Assembly (NCBI GenBank): GCA_027449965.1
Contig: DAIDKP010000010.1
Span: forward strand, 1-64,000
Direction: 5' to 3'
Length of the DNA: 64,000 nt
From: Acidobacteriaceae bacterium
GTDB lineage: Bacteria; Acidobacteriota; Terriglobia; Terriglobales; Acidobacteriaceae
The position numbers and the translations under genes are program-made. Shown one piece after another: positions 9,285-18,983 of this stretch (positions are counted from its first letter, which is position 1; each line of letters starts with the position of its first letter). The notes under the pieces are model-generated. The model had not been told where the DNA came from and did no database searches. It saw only the letters and a program-made list of their open reading frames with translations.

Positions 9285-10366
9285 ACACCCCCACAAAGAT
9301 TCCTGCCGCGTCCTGCGCGCCGACCATGCGAAGGCACCTCTCCTTTCTGGATCGCTATCTCACGCTTTGGATTTTCCTGGCAATGGCGCTCGGCGTTTCG
9401 CTGGGGTATTGGTTTCACGGCATCGCGGCATATCTGAAGTCGATGCAGTCAGGAACGACAAATCTTCCCATTGCTATCGGACTGATCCTGATGATGTATC
9501 CGCCGCTGGCCAAGGTTCGCTATGAAAAGCTGCATGAGGTTTTTCGCAACAAGCGCGTGTTGGGGCTTTCGTTATTGCAAAACTGGCTGATCGGTCCCGC
9601 ACTAATGTTCGCGCTGGCCGTACTCTTTCTACGTGATCATCCCGCGTACATGCGTGGGCTGATTCTGATTGGCATTGCGCGTTGCATTGCGATGGTGCTG
9701 GTTTGGAATGAGCTGGCGGAGGGAGACTCGGATTATGTGGCGGGCCTGGTCGCGCTGAATAGCACGTTTCAGATCGTTTTCTACAGCTTGTATGCGTGGT
9801 TGTTCTTGACGTGCCTGCCGCAGTGGCTTGGTCTGCGCGGCACGGCTGTTTCGCTGGGGATTGGCACGATTGCAGCCAGCGTTGGAATCTATCTCGGCAT
9901 TCCGTTTGCGGCAGGCATGATGACTCGATTCACCCTGATTCGGTGGAAGGGCGAGATCTGGTATCGCACACAATTCACGCCGCGCATCAGTCCCTTGACG
10001 TTGGTGGCACTTCTGTTCACGATTGTGGTGATGTTTTCTCTGAAGGGAAGTGTGCTCGTTCAACTTCCGCTGGATGTTCTGCGAATTGCGTTACCGTTGG
10101 TGCTGTACTTTGCGATCATGTTTTTCATCAGCTTCTGGATGGGCAAGCGCGTTGGCGCGGATTACGCTCAATCCGCGACATTGTCCTTTACGGCTGCGGG
10201 CAACAATTTTGAGCTGGCAATTGCAGTGGCCGTAGCCGTCTTTGGAATCAATTCAGGGGAAGCCTTTGTGGGAATCGTCGGACCTTTGATCGAAGTGCCC
10301 GCACTGATCCTGCTGGTCAACGCAGCCTTTTGGTTGCGCAGACGCTGGTACTCCGCTGATCGATAG
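9281..10366 (+). CDS. acr3: arsenite efflux permease ACR3
   Basis: A 361-residue, roughly ten-helix inner-membrane antiporter that exports arsenite. The family motif [13 protein letters not shown] contains the essential Cys135, and [19 protein letters not shown] matches the second conserved region. Length fits ACR3 (about 350). The ATGA overlap with arsR puts sensor and pump in one transcript, so exposure to arsenite should induce both. A hairpin followed by five T residues lies right after the stop. Confidence 0.95.
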   Translation: MNTPTKIPAASCAPTMRRHLSFLDRYLTLWIFLAMALGVSLGYWFHGIAAYLKSMQSGTTNLPIAIGLILMMYPPLAKVRYEKLHEVFRNKRVLGLSLLQNWLIGPALMFALAVLFLRDHPAYMRGLILIGIARCIAMVLVWNELAEGDSDYVAGLVALNSTFQIVFYSLYAWLFLTCLPQWLGLRGTAVSLGIGTIAASVGIYLGIPFAAGMMTRFTLIRWKGEIWYRTQFTPRISPLTLVALLFTIVVMFSLKGSVLVQLPLDVLRIALPLVLYFAIMFFISFWMGKRVGADYAQSATLSFTAAGNNFELAIAVAVAVFGINSGEAFVGIVGPLIEVPALILLVNAAFWLRRRWYSADR

Positions 10367-10418
10367 TTCCTGGCTTTTGCAGCAAGCATTACCACTACGG
10401 GCTTGCCAAGAACTTTTT
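10366..10418 (+). terminator. probable terminator of arsR-acr3
   Basis: The left arm GTTCCTGG plus CAAGC (interrupted by an 8-9 nt bulge) pairs with GCTTGCCAAGAAC at about 10401-10413, followed by TTTTT. It begins at the acr3 stop. The bulge makes it imperfect, hence moderate confidence. Confidence 0.5.
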
Positions 10419-10586
10419 CGTATCGAAGGTAAATTTTCACCACAAATCAAATGACAAAACAGTCACAATTGCTTCGATCACTTTCATCAAGAGCTGGCGT
10501 CTACAATGGTAGCTAGCATCAGCACTTCACTGCTCCAATGCGTGTAGAAACCCTCAACGCTGAACATTCGAATCGGGGAATTTTGT

Positions 10587-11792
10587 TTGTTTGATTTTTG
10601 TCACATGGGTCATGCTCGCTCCTGCAAGTCCTCCGAACATTCGCTGGCAAGATCCAGCTTAAGAACCGTTCCAGGGTTTTGGATGTTCTTGTGTTGGATG
10701 ATTGCCTGCGGTTCAGGAATCGCTCAGATCGCTCCGACAGAGTATTCCGCAAGCAGCACACTACCTGATGCTCCGACCGCGCAATTTCAGATACAAAATG
10801 GAACGCAAAATGAGGTACAAAGTACCGCCGGTGCCGCTACAACAGTTGCGGCACCAAGTGCACCCGGAGAGACTGCGGCCATTAGCGGAACAGTGGAAGA
10901 CACAAATAACGATGTGATTCAGGGGGCAAAAGTTGAGCTTACCTCGACCGATGGAAAAACCTACATCCAGATATCCGGTAGCGATGGGCAGTTCGCTTTC
11001 CCAGCACTTCCGGCAGGTGCATATCGAATCGTCGTTACAGGAAAAGGATGGGGCACATATTCACTGCCCGGAATCTCGCTTGCTGCAGGCGAAAGTCAAA
11101 TTTTATCCCACGTCGTACTCCCTGCCTCCAGCGGCATCACGGAGGTTCACGTGGATGGGAGCGCGGTTGCATTGTCGGAGCAGCAGGTTCAGATTGCTAT
11201 CCAGCAACGGGCGCTAGGTGTATTTCCAAACTTCTATAGTGCTTTTGATTGGAACGCTCCTCCGATGCTGCCGCGGCAGAAGTATGCGCTGGCGTTTCGT
11301 TCGATGATTGACCCGATGACATTTGTTGGAGCTGGGATGATTGCCGGGGCCGAACAGGCGCGTGACACGTTTCCGGGGTATGGCCTGGGCAGCGTCGGTT
11401 ATGCCAGACGATACGGTGCAGCATATGCCAACAGCTTCGCTGGAAGAATGCTTGGCGGCGCAGTATTCCCATCGCTCTTTCATCAGGATCCACGCTATTT
11501 TTACAAGGGATCCGGATCCATTTTTTCTCGTGCGCTTTACGCAATCTCCACAGCTCTCATTACCAAAGGCGACAATGGACGATGGCAGCCCAACTACTCG
11601 CATGTCTTGGGGAACTTTACGGCTGGCGCAATCTCAAACCTCTACTATCCGGCCTCCAGCCGCGGACTTTCTTTGACACTCATCAACGGCGCGCTGGAGA
11701 CTGCCGGGGATGCAGCGACGGATTTTGCGCGGGAATTTTTCCTGCGCGGAATTACTTCACACGTGCCCAGCTACAACAACGGGAAGCCCTAG
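10587..11792 (+). CDS. CarboxypepD_reg-like domain protein, secreted or outer-membrane associated
   Basis: About 400 residues: a signal sequence near 25-47 (FWMFLCWMIACGSGIAQ), a low-complexity stretch, then a carboxypeptidase-regulatory-like beta domain (about 97-175; ISGTVEDTNNDVIQGAKVELTSTDG, shown here in part) like those at the front of acidobacterial TonB receptors. There is no plug or barrel. Instead a roughly 200-residue C-terminal region has Gly/Tyr-rich repeats (GYGLGSVGYARRYGAAYANS; LFHQDPRYFYKGSG). Function is unknown; surface or periplasmic binding is a guess. The start may be the ATG at 10605 rather than 10587. Confidence 0.75.
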   Translation: MFDFCHMGHARSCKSSEHSLARSSLRTVPGFWMFLCWMIACGSGIAQIAPTEYSASSTLPDAPTAQFQIQNGTQNEVQSTAGAATTVAAPSAPGETAAISGTVEDTNNDVIQGAKVELTSTDGKTYIQISGSDGQFAFPALPAGAYRIVVTGKGWGTYSLPGISLAAGESQILSHVVLPASSGITEVHVDGSAVALSEQQVQIAIQQRALGVFPNFYSAFDWNAPPMLPRQKYALAFRSMIDPMTFVGAGMIAGAEQARDTFPGYGLGSVGYARRYGAAYANSFAGRMLGGAVFPSLFHQDPRYFYKGSGSIFSRALYAISTALITKGDNGRWQPNYSHVLGNFTAGAISNLYYPASSRGLSLTLINGALETAGDAATDFAREFFLRGITSHVPSYNNGKP

Positions 11793-11803
11793 TCAATCTG
11801 GGC

Positions 11804-11809
11804 TAAAAT
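11804..11809 (+). promoter_or_regulatory. -10-like TAAAAT 6 nt before the start codon
   Basis: TAAAAT ends exactly 6 nt before the ATG at 11816, so transcription would start at or next to the A of the ATG. No Shine-Dalgarno is present. This is one of six genes in the window with identical geometry. Confidence 0.45.
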
Positions 11810-11815
11810 AACTTA

Positions 11816-12031
11816 ATGCCGTTTCCTGTCCGCACCTGCGCTATCTGCTCCGAGGAGTTTGAGTTGAGGCCAGACAAACCGGGCTTTGCCAACCGCTGCC
11901 CAGCGTGCAGCGAGCCGGAAGAGGGTGATGCCGGTGGCGATCCGATGCTGGCCGCAGCAGAGAGCGCAAGCGAAGTGAACGCTGCACGGCGCCGAGCGAT
12001 GTATGACCTGCTGTATCGCAAGGAAAGCTAA
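11816..12031 (+). CDS. zinc-ribbon microprotein (71 aa)
   Basis: A compact protein with CxxC pairs at Cys8/Cys11 and Cys28/Cys31 (TCAICSEEF, RCPACSE), a classic zinc ribbon, followed by an acidic linker and a basic helix (NAARRRAMYDLLYRKES). It lies 37 bp before ftsY in the same direction. No function is known to me; a nucleic-acid or protein adaptor role is conceivable. Probably leaderless (TAAAAT 6 nt upstream). Confidence 0.8.
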   Translation: MPFPVRTCAICSEEFELRPDKPGFANRCPACSEPEEGDAGGDPMLAAAESASEVNAARRRAMYDLLYRKES

Positions 12032-12068
12032 GCTGGATCGATAGCGCATTTTCACCGGATAACTCATA

Positions 12069-13061
12069 ATGATCTCTCGCTTCTTTGGTAACAAAAAAAA
12101 CGAGTCTGCCCCGGAATCCGCCGAGCCGTCGGCAGCACAGGTGGAGTCAATGAGCCTGTTGTCGCGGATGAAGCAGGCCGTAACTCGCACGCGAGAATCG
12201 CTGGCGTCAAAGCTCGAAGACGTGCTGGCCATGACGCGCAGCGTCGATGAAGACGCATTGCAACGGCTGGAGGCCGCATTACTCACAAGCGATCTTGGAC
12301 TGGCGACGACAACTGCCATTCTGGATGAATTGCGTGATCGCGCACGCCGGCAAGGAATTGAAAGCGGTGAGCAGTTGCGTCAACTTCTGCGAGAGCAACT
12401 GCATAGGATTTTGCTTTCTCCGCCGCTTCATGAAGGAATCTCCAATCCGCCGCTGACTGTGGTCTTTCTGGTGGGTGTGAACGGGACAGGAAAAACGACG
12501 ACCAGTGGAAAGCTGGCCGCACTCTATCGTAACCAGGGAAAGTCCGTTCTGCTTTGTGCTGCAGATACTTTTCGCGCTGCGGCGATTGAGCAACTTGAAG
12601 TGTGGTCAGTTCGTTCCGGAGTGGAGCTGATACGCACAAAACAAGGGGGCGATCCCTCGGCGGTGTTATTCGATTCCATGACTGCGGCCAAGGCGCGCAG
12701 CCTGGACATGCTGATCGTAGATACAGCGGGAAGGCTGCACACCAAGAGCGGATTGATGGACGAGCTAGGGAAGATGCGTCGCACAGCAGCACGCTTGATT
12801 CCCGGCGCACCTCACGAGGTGCTGCTGGTGATGGATGCGACGACGGGGCAGAACGGATTGCAGCAAGCGCGTCTGTTTGCCGAGGTTGCCGGAGTTACCG
12901 GTATCGTGCTGACCAAGCTGGACGGAACGGCCAAAGGCGGCATCGCTGTGGCGATTGCGCGCGAGATGAATCTGCCGGTGCGATTTGTGGGCGTAGGCGA
13001 GAAACTGGAAGATATTTTGCCGTTTGATGCCGGCAGTTTTGTCGATTCGCTGCTCGGCTAG
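12069..13061 (+). CDS. ftsY: signal recognition particle receptor FtsY
   Basis: FtsY is the membrane-associated GTPase that docks SRP-ribosome complexes at the Sec translocon. The 330-residue protein has an N domain (about 30-120) and a GTPase G domain with G1 VGVNGTGKTTT (136-145), TFRAAAIEQL, DTAGRLH (G3) and TKLDGTAKGG (G4). The acidic A domain seen in E. coli is nearly absent (only about 25 residues before the N domain), which is normal outside Gammaproteobacteria. Confidence 0.96.
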   Translation: MISRFFGNKKNESAPESAEPSAAQVESMSLLSRMKQAVTRTRESLASKLEDVLAMTRSVDEDALQRLEAALLTSDLGLATTTAILDELRDRARRQGIESGEQLRQLLREQLHRILLSPPLHEGISNPPLTVVFLVGVNGTGKTTTSGKLAALYRNQGKSVLLCAADTFRAAAIEQLEVWSVRSGVELIRTKQGGDPSAVLFDSMTAAKARSLDMLIVDTAGRLHTKSGLMDELGKMRRTAARLIPGAPHEVLLVMDATTGQNGLQQARLFAEVAGVTGIVLTKLDGTAKGGIAVAIAREMNLPVRFVGVGEKLEDILPFDAGSFVDSLLG

Positions 13062-13128
13062 GCCGCTGCATTGTTGTTTTCAGGTTGAGCGTCACGGGCA
13101 TCACAGGCATGCCGAAGGATTTTTCCCC

Positions 13129-14283
13129 ATGCAGGATTTGGCTCAATCACAGGACAACCAGACACACCGCTGGATGCAGCGTGCGCTGGTGCTGGCGCAG
13201 CGGGGCATAGGTCTGGCATCGCCCAATCCTGTGGTTGGTGCCGTGCTGGTGGATGAGCATGGGGTACTGATCGGCGAAGGATGGCACGAGTATGCGCGGC
13301 GAGAACATGCGGAGATCGTTGCCCTGCGGCAGGCTGGCACACGAGTACGCGGCGCAACCGCCTACGTCACGCTGGAGCCGTGCAGCCACACTGGACGCAC
13401 AGGCCCCTGCGCGCAAGCACTGATCGATGCTGGAGTAGCTCGCGTAGTGGTTGCGACCGAAGATCCTAATCCTCTGGTGGCAGGAAGCGGCATCGGGATG
13501 CTCTGCGCGGCTGGCATTGAGGTTGAGTGTGGGCTGATGCAAACGGAGGCGCAGCATATCAACGAAGCATTTGCACGCTGGATCCAGCATGGGCGGCCAT
13601 TCCTGACACTGAAGGTGGCGATGACGCTGGATGGACGCATCGCCCCAGCCATGAAGCAGCAGAAATCTTCATCGACAGCTCCGCATTGGATTACCTCTGA
13701 GGTTGCGCGCGCCGAAGTCCAGCAGATGCGCCATGCGGCGGATGCCATCCTGACTGGAATTGGAACCGTGCTGGCGGATGATCCACTGTTGACGGATCGG
13801 AGCGGATTGCCACGTCGGCGCAGACTGCTTCGCGTAATTCTGGATTCTGCGCTGCGCCTGCCGCTTACGTCAAAGTTGGTGAAGACGGCTGAAGAAGATG
13901 TGCTGGTGTGCACGCTGAGCAGAAACGAGAGCCGCATGAGGCAGTTGCGTGAGTGCGGCGTGCGCGTGGAGCAGTTTGTGCCCGCGCCGCATGGAAAACT
14001 GCTTCTGGAAGACGTGCTGCAAAAGCTTGGAGCGGAAGCGATTTTGAGCGTGATGGTCGAGGCTGGAACCGGGCTGAATACGGCACTGCTGAAAAGCGGC
14101 CTGGTAGATCGACTGGAGTGTTTTGTGGCGCCAACGATTCTGGGTGATGACGCGCGTCCTGCATGGGACGCAATGGCAGCTGCCCTCTCGCTGCCAAACG
14201 CAATCTGGACCACCTGCGGACCAGACCTGCGACTGGGCAGTTTGCTGCGAAACCCCTGGCCGGTCATGGTTCAGGGACGATAG
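13129..14283 (+). CDS. ribD: bifunctional riboflavin deaminase/reductase RibD
   Basis: RibD performs the deamination and the NADPH-dependent reduction in riboflavin synthesis. In this 384-residue protein the zinc deaminase domain shows HAE (60-62) and the PCSHTGRTGPC motif with Cys85 and Cys94; the reductase domain covers about 150-384 (MTLDGRIA, GIGTVLADDP). The ATG at 13129 is chosen since earlier in-frame codons overlap ftsY and are not RibD-like. ribE follows 9 bp downstream. No FMN riboswitch features were recognised in the 67-bp gap upstream. Confidence 0.95.
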   Translation: MQDLAQSQDNQTHRWMQRALVLAQRGIGLASPNPVVGAVLVDEHGVLIGEGWHEYARREHAEIVALRQAGTRVRGATAYVTLEPCSHTGRTGPCAQALIDAGVARVVVATEDPNPLVAGSGIGMLCAAGIEVECGLMQTEAQHINEAFARWIQHGRPFLTLKVAMTLDGRIAPAMKQQKSSSTAPHWITSEVARAEVQQMRHAADAILTGIGTVLADDPLLTDRSGLPRRRRLLRVILDSALRLPLTSKLVKTAEEDVLVCTLSRNESRMRQLRECGVRVEQFVPAPHGKLLLEDVLQKLGAEAILSVMVEAGTGLNTALLKSGLVDRLECFVAPTILGDDARPAWDAMAAALSLPNAIWTTCGPDLRLGSLLRNPWPVMVQGR

Positions 14284-14286
14284 ACT
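14281..14286 (+). promoter_or_regulatory. -10-like TAGACT 6 nt before ribE
   Basis: TAGACT spans the ribD stop codon and ends 6 nt before the ribE ATG; no Shine-Dalgarno lies between. It could drive a leaderless internal transcript of ribE. A -35 is not convincing. Confidence 0.3.
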
Positions 14287-14292
14287 TAGTAC

Positions 14293-15006
14293 ATGTTCAC
14301 AGGAATCATTGAGCAGACCGGGCGCATCGTCAGCATGGAGCCACACGGCGCAGTGCAAAGGCTGACAGTGGAGTGCCCGGGCATTGCTGGACAGTTGCGT
14401 GAAGGCGATTCGCTGGCTGTTTCCGGGGTTTGCCTGACCGCTCTGGATGTGAACGAGCGCTACTTTCATGCGGATCTGGCGGCAGAGACGATCGCTCGGA
14501 CGACACTGACACAGCTGGTCCCCGGAGCACTGGTAAATCTGGAGCTGCCAACGGCGGCAGGCGCTCCGCTGGGGGGGCATGTCGTGCAGGGCCACGTGGA
14601 CGGTACCGGAACCCTGGTTTCGCTGGTGCCTACACGGTCGCAGGAGAGTGAGCATTTCGACGCTGCCACAACGGACTGGCGCATGGCGATTCGCGTGCCC
14701 GAGGCACTCCGCGCCTACATGATTCCCAAAGGCTCGGTCGCCGTGGAAGGGATCAGCCTGACGATTGCTGCAACGGATATTCCCAACGGTGGCGAAACAA
14801 TTGAGATTGCCATCCTGCCCCTGACCTGGTCGCGAACCAATCTGCACAGTCTGGTCGCCGGATCAGCCGTCAATCTGGAGGCCGATATTCTCATCAAGTC
14901 CGCTGCGCTACGCAATGCCGGAGGAGGAGCCTCCTCGGATTCCGGGCTGAAATCCGCGAACGGTTTTGACCTGACCGAATCGTGGCTGGTGGCAAACGGA
15001 TATTGA
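14293..15006 (+). CDS. ribE: riboflavin synthase alpha subunit
   Basis: It dismutates two molecules of 6,7-dimethyl-8-ribityllumazine to riboflavin. The 237 residues start with MFTGIIEQTG, the family N-terminus, and contain two lumazine-binding repeats (about 1-100 and 101-205; GGHVVQGHVDGTG and VEGISLTIA). About 30 C-terminal residues (GGGASSDSGLKSANGFDL...) exceed the usual length and look disordered. Directly downstream of ribD. Sometimes called ribC in other genera. Confidence 0.95.
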   Translation: MFTGIIEQTGRIVSMEPHGAVQRLTVECPGIAGQLREGDSLAVSGVCLTALDVNERYFHADLAAETIARTTLTQLVPGALVNLELPTAAGAPLGGHVVQGHVDGTGTLVSLVPTRSQESEHFDAATTDWRMAIRVPEALRAYMIPKGSVAVEGISLTIAATDIPNGGETIEIAILPLTWSRTNLHSLVAGSAVNLEADILIKSAALRNAGGGASSDSGLKSANGFDLTESWLVANGY

Positions 15007-15104
15007 GCCAAAGCAGTTGGGGTAGCACTGAGCGTTCCGACCCGAATCTGCGTCCATCCATCAGGTTGGAATGGAAGCTGATACCCTTGCGATAGACGGA
15101 ATCT

Positions 15105-16304
15105 ATGGCTGAATTTGTGATCAAACTGGCGGATGAACGCGGTCGCGTTCAAGAGCAGACGCATGTTGCTGCCTCTGCCGAGGAGCTGCGTCAACGCTTC
15201 ACTCATGCCGGATATCATGTTTTTCATGTACACCCCAAGGGTGGATTTGGAAACCGCAAGAAAAAGACCAAACTTGAGCCTTTTCTCATCTTCAATCAGC
15301 AGTTCCTCACCTTGATTCGAGCTGGACTGCCCATTCACGGATCCCTGGAGATGCTGGCGAAGAATCAGCGCAATCCACACTTTGCCGGACAACTGCTCAA
15401 TGTGACAGATCGCGTAAAGACCGGCGAAGCTCTATCCACGGCATTTGAAGCGCAGGGTGGATTCCCCGTCATGTACACAACAACATTGCTGGCCGGAGAA
15501 CGCTCCGGCAACTTGCAGGAGGTGCTGGAGCGATTTGTCAGTTTTCAGCGTATCTCGCTCACCTTCCGCAAGAAGCTGACGGCGTCGCTGATCTACCCTA
15601 CCGTGCTCATCTGCATCGTGATTGCGCTCTTTATCTTCCTCATCACGTTTGTCGTTCCCAGCTTTGCCACGCTTTACGACCAGATGGGATCACACCTTCC
15701 CTGGCTCACTGTCGAGCTGCTCGCCTTTGGCAAGCAGGCGCAGCACAAAGGTCCGTGGGTTGGGCTGGTGCTGATTGCGTTGGGTTTTGTGGCACGCCGC
15801 TATGCACGAACCGACACGGGACGCGACCTGGTGGATGGTGTGCGTATTCACTTGCCTATCTTTGGCAAAATCTGGATCAAGTACCAGGTGGCGCTCTTTG
15901 GCCGGACGCTCTCCACGCTGCTGACCGGCGGGCTGCCGCTGGTGCCATCGCTCGAGACCGCGGCTCGCTCCATTGCTTCCAATCGGATTGCCAAAGCTGT
16001 TTTCTCCGCAGTCGTTCGTGTGCGCGAGGGCAAGAATCTTGCCGACTCATTGCAGGCTACCGGGGTTTTTCCCGGCGTTGCCATCGAGATGATCTCTGTC
16101 GGCGAACAGACCGGCGCATTGCCCCAGATGCTGAACTCTGTCTCGGAGTTTTTTGAGGAAGATGTGGAGACCAATCTGACCGCTGCCATGGCGCTGATTG
16201 AACCAGTCATCCTGTTGGTGATGGGCGTCTTTGTCGTCATCATTTTGATTGCTTTGTACCTGCCGATCTTCTCACTCGGACAGATTCAGCAGTTCTCACA
16301 CTAG
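15105..16304 (+). CDS. pilC: type IV pilus / type II secretion inner-membrane platform protein (PilC/GspF)
   Basis: The platform protein of the pilus assembly machine, contacting the ATPase encoded next. The 399 residues hold two T2SF repeats (about 70-190 and 270-390), each with the hallmark Q(Q)FLTLIRAGLP / FGRTLSTLLTGGLPLV and AGERSGNL / VGEQTGALP, plus three long membrane helices. An N-terminal extension (about 1-45) is a small domain seen in PilC. First gene of a seven-gene run through 22075. Confidence 0.92.
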   Translation: MAEFVIKLADERGRVQEQTHVAASAEELRQRFTHAGYHVFHVHPKGGFGNRKKKTKLEPFLIFNQQFLTLIRAGLPIHGSLEMLAKNQRNPHFAGQLLNVTDRVKTGEALSTAFEAQGGFPVMYTTTLLAGERSGNLQEVLERFVSFQRISLTFRKKLTASLIYPTVLICIVIALFIFLITFVVPSFATLYDQMGSHLPWLTVELLAFGKQAQHKGPWVGLVLIALGFVARRYARTDTGRDLVDGVRIHLPIFGKIWIKYQVALFGRTLSTLLTGGLPLVPSLETAARSIASNRIAKAVFSAVVRVREGKNLADSLQATGVFPGVAIEMISVGEQTGALPQMLNSVSEFFEEDVETNLTAAMALIEPVILLVMGVFVVIILIALYLPIFSLGQIQQFSH

Positions 16305-16314
16305 CGAGATACCC

Positions 16315-18021
16315 ATGCCCGAAATCATCGCCAATCCCGAAGCCGCACCGAGCAGCCCAACTGCCGCAGCACCGCTTCCGTCGCCGACGACCGTTCCAGT
16401 TCCCTTGCCCCATTCTTCGCTGGACGCTCCGGATGAGCGCGCATGGGCCGAGAAGCTGGCGCGGCGCTATCGCGCGGAGTTTGCCGATCTCAAGCACTTC
16501 AAGATTCAGCATGATTTGCTGCGAACCGTTCCGGTGGAACTGATGTTTCGCTATAACTTTGTGCCGCTGGAGCAGCGCGACGATACGCTGGTGATCGCCG
16601 TCAGCGACCCCTCTCGTCTGATGGTGCTGGACGAGATTGCAGGACTGCTGGGCTGCCGCATTGAGCCGCGCGTGGCCACACTCTCGCAGATCAATGACCT
16701 GCTCAAGAAGACCGAACAGTCGCAGCGCGTGCTGGACGAGGCCAGTGAGGGGCTGACTTTCGACGTCATCTCCAGCGAAGAGAATCCCGACGAAAGCATT
16801 TCGATCGAGAAGCTTGCCTCCGACGAAGATCTCAGCCCCATCATCCGTCTGGTGGACACTACGATCTTCACCGCGCTTGAACGACGCGCCTCCGACGTTC
16901 ACATTGAAACCTACGACGATTCATTGCTGGTCAAGTACCGCATCGACGGCGTCTTGCAGCCAGCCATGGCGCCGATCGCGCGCGAACACCACTCAACCAT
17001 TCTTTCGCGTATCAAGATCATGAGCGAGTTGGACATTGCCGAGCGCCGCGTGCCGCAGGACGGTCGATTTCGCGTGCGCTACAAGGGTCGTCTGATCGAT
17101 TTCCGTGTTTCGATCATGCCCACCGTTCATGGAGAAAATGCCGTTCTACGCGTGCTCGACAAAGAATCGATGAGCGAGAAGTTTCGCAACCTCACACTGG
17201 AAGTGGTGGGCTTTGCCGAAGAAGACCTGCGCCGATTCCGCCGCTACATTCGCGAACCATACGGCATGGTGCTGGTCACCGGACCTACTGGATCCGGCAA
17301 AACGACCACGCTCTATGCCGCGCTGAACGAGATCAAAAGCGATGAAGAAAAGATCATCACGATCGAAGACCCGGTCGAGTATCAAATCCGCGGTATCACG
17401 CAGATTCCGGTGAACGAGAAAAAAGGATTGACCTTTGCGCGCGGACTGCGCTCGATTCTGCGCCACGATCCGGACAAGATTCTGGTGGGCGAGATTCGCG
17501 ATGCGGAGACAGCGCAGATCGCCATCAACTCCGCACTCACCGGGCACCTGGTCTTCACCACCGTACATGCCAACAACGTCGTCGATGTACTGGGACGATT
17601 CCTGAACATGGGCGTCGAGGCATACAACTTCGTCTCCGCATTGAACTGCATTCTGGCGCAGCGACTGGTGCGTACCATCTGTTCGCATTGCACGGTAACG
17701 GTGCGCCACACTGACGAAGAGCTGATCCAAAGCGGACTCGATCCGGAAGAGTGGCGCAACTTTGAATTTCACGAGGGAGCCGGTTGCATTGAATGCGGCG
17801 GAACGGGATATCGAGGCCGCACCGCCATCCATGAGCTGCTGGATTTGACGGATACGATTCGGGAGCTGATTCTGGACAAGAAGCCAACATCGGAAGTACG
17901 GAGACAGGCACAACGCGAGGGCATGAGCTTTCTGCGCGAATCCGCACTGGACCGCGTCCGGCGCGGCTTCACTACGCTCAAGGAAATCAACAAGGTCACA
18001 TTCATTGAGGCATCGCGCTAG
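16315..18021 (+). CDS. pilB: type IV pilus / type II secretion assembly ATPase (PilB/GspE)
   Basis: The hexameric ATPase that powers pilin polymerisation. The 568 residues include a Pro-rich head (10-40), a GspE-N domain (about 45-135), and the ATPase with Walker A GPTGSGKTT (323-331), an Asp box (ITIEDPVEYQI), Walker B (KILVGEIRDAETAQIA) and His box (GHLVFTTVHANN). A C-terminal zinc-ribbon (CSHC...CIECGG) completes it. The ATG at 16315 follows the pilC stop by 10 bp. It overlaps the next gene by one base (TAGTG). Confidence 0.93.
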   Translation: MPEIIANPEAAPSSPTAAAPLPSPTTVPVPLPHSSLDAPDERAWAEKLARRYRAEFADLKHFKIQHDLLRTVPVELMFRYNFVPLEQRDDTLVIAVSDPSRLMVLDEIAGLLGCRIEPRVATLSQINDLLKKTEQSQRVLDEASEGLTFDVISSEENPDESISIEKLASDEDLSPIIRLVDTTIFTALERRASDVHIETYDDSLLVKYRIDGVLQPAMAPIAREHHSTILSRIKIMSELDIAERRVPQDGRFRVRYKGRLIDFRVSIMPTVHGENAVLRVLDKESMSEKFRNLTLEVVGFAEEDLRRFRRYIREPYGMVLVTGPTGSGKTTTLYAALNEIKSDEEKIITIEDPVEYQIRGITQIPVNEKKGLTFARGLRSILRHDPDKILVGEIRDAETAQIAINSALTGHLVFTTVHANNVVDVLGRFLNMGVEAYNFVSALNCILAQRLVRTICSHCTVTVRHTDEELIQSGLDPEEWRNFEFHEGAGCIECGGTGYRGRTAIHELLDLTDTIRELILDKKPTSEVRRQAQREGMSFLRESALDRVRRGFTTLKEINKVTFIEASR

Positions 18022-18980
18022 TGAGTCCGATTTCGATTCCTTTTTCACTCTCAGCCTTGCGTGCCGCCTCGGCGGGATTGCGTCCGCCTGTGGCCATTGC
18101 ACTGGGACCAGAGGGCATCGTCGTCGGAACCGCAGGACCAGAGATCGGCACCACGAAGCTCGCCGGAGCCACACTGCCGGAGGGAGCAATCCAACCAGGA
18201 ATTACTGAGATTAACCTGGCTCAGCCGGCAGAGATCGTCGCGGCCATTCGCGCCGTGCTGGCTCGCGTGGAAACTCGTGGTCGTGCAGCGACCATGGTTG
18301 TTCCGGATGCCGCAGTGCGCGTCTTTCTGCTGGACTTCGACACCTTTCCTGCTCGACGTGAAGAGGCCATTCCCATCCTCCGCTTTCGTCTGCGGAAATC
18401 CGTATCCTTTGACGTGGAACACGCCGCACTCAGCTTTCAGGTACTCAGCGAAGGCTCATCGCGCACCGAATCGCCATGGAAGATTCTGGCGATTCTGATG
18501 CCGGGCGCGGTGCGCGATGAATATGAAGCAGCAGCGCGCGGCGCCGGGCTGGAGCCTGGCGTCATGTTGCCCGCGTCGCTGGCAACTCTTTGCGCGCTGC
18601 AAAGCCAGCAGGCCGAGCTTGTTGCTTTTCACAGCATCCACACTCTGACCATCGCCATCGTCGCTGGCAGCGATTTTCTGCTCTATCGTTCGAGCGACCT
18701 GCCTGCGGAAGCAGCCGCGCATCGCGCAGAGATTCAGCGCGCGATCGCCGTAGCCTGTGCGTTTTTTGAAGACACTCTGCGCGCTGCGCCCAGTCGCCTG
18801 CTCTATGCCGGAGCGTTGCCCGCGCCGGAGTTTGCCGCGATCTTGGCAGAATCCTTCACGGCGGAATCTTCTTTCACGGTGGACCCGATCATCGATCTCG
18901 ACGCCACACCCGGCCTGATCGGAGTTAACCTTTCCGGCCTTGCCAGCGCAGTGGGCGCAACCCTGACGGGAGCGCGCTGA
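18021..18980 (+). CDS. PilM-like actin-fold assembly protein (divergent)
   Basis: The 319 residues occupy the pilM slot between the ATPase and PilN. The actin-like nucleotide motifs are weak (VAIALGPEGIVVGTAG at about 24-39), and the middle (RREEAIPILRFRLRKSVSF) matches the region where PilM and GspL recognise client proteins. It likely links the ATPase to PilN on the cytoplasmic side. The start is a GTG overlapping the pilB stop. Assigned from order and weak similarity, so PilM versus GspL cytoplasmic domain is not settled. Confidence 0.7.
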   Translation: MSPISIPFSLSALRAASAGLRPPVAIALGPEGIVVGTAGPEIGTTKLAGATLPEGAIQPGITEINLAQPAEIVAAIRAVLARVETRGRAATMVVPDAAVRVFLLDFDTFPARREEAIPILRFRLRKSVSFDVEHAALSFQVLSEGSSRTESPWKILAILMPGAVRDEYEAAARGAGLEPGVMLPASLATLCALQSQQAELVAFHSIHTLTIAIVAGSDFLLYRSSDLPAEAAAHRAEIQRAIAVACAFFEDTLRAAPSRLLYAGALPAPEFAAILAESFTAESSFTVDPIIDLDATPGLIGVNLSGLASAVGATLTGAR

Positions 18981-18983
18981 ACC

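Noticed and set aside
13062-13128. FMN riboswitch upstream of ribD
   Set aside because: The 67-bp gap is too short and lacks the conserved FMN-aptamer blocks.
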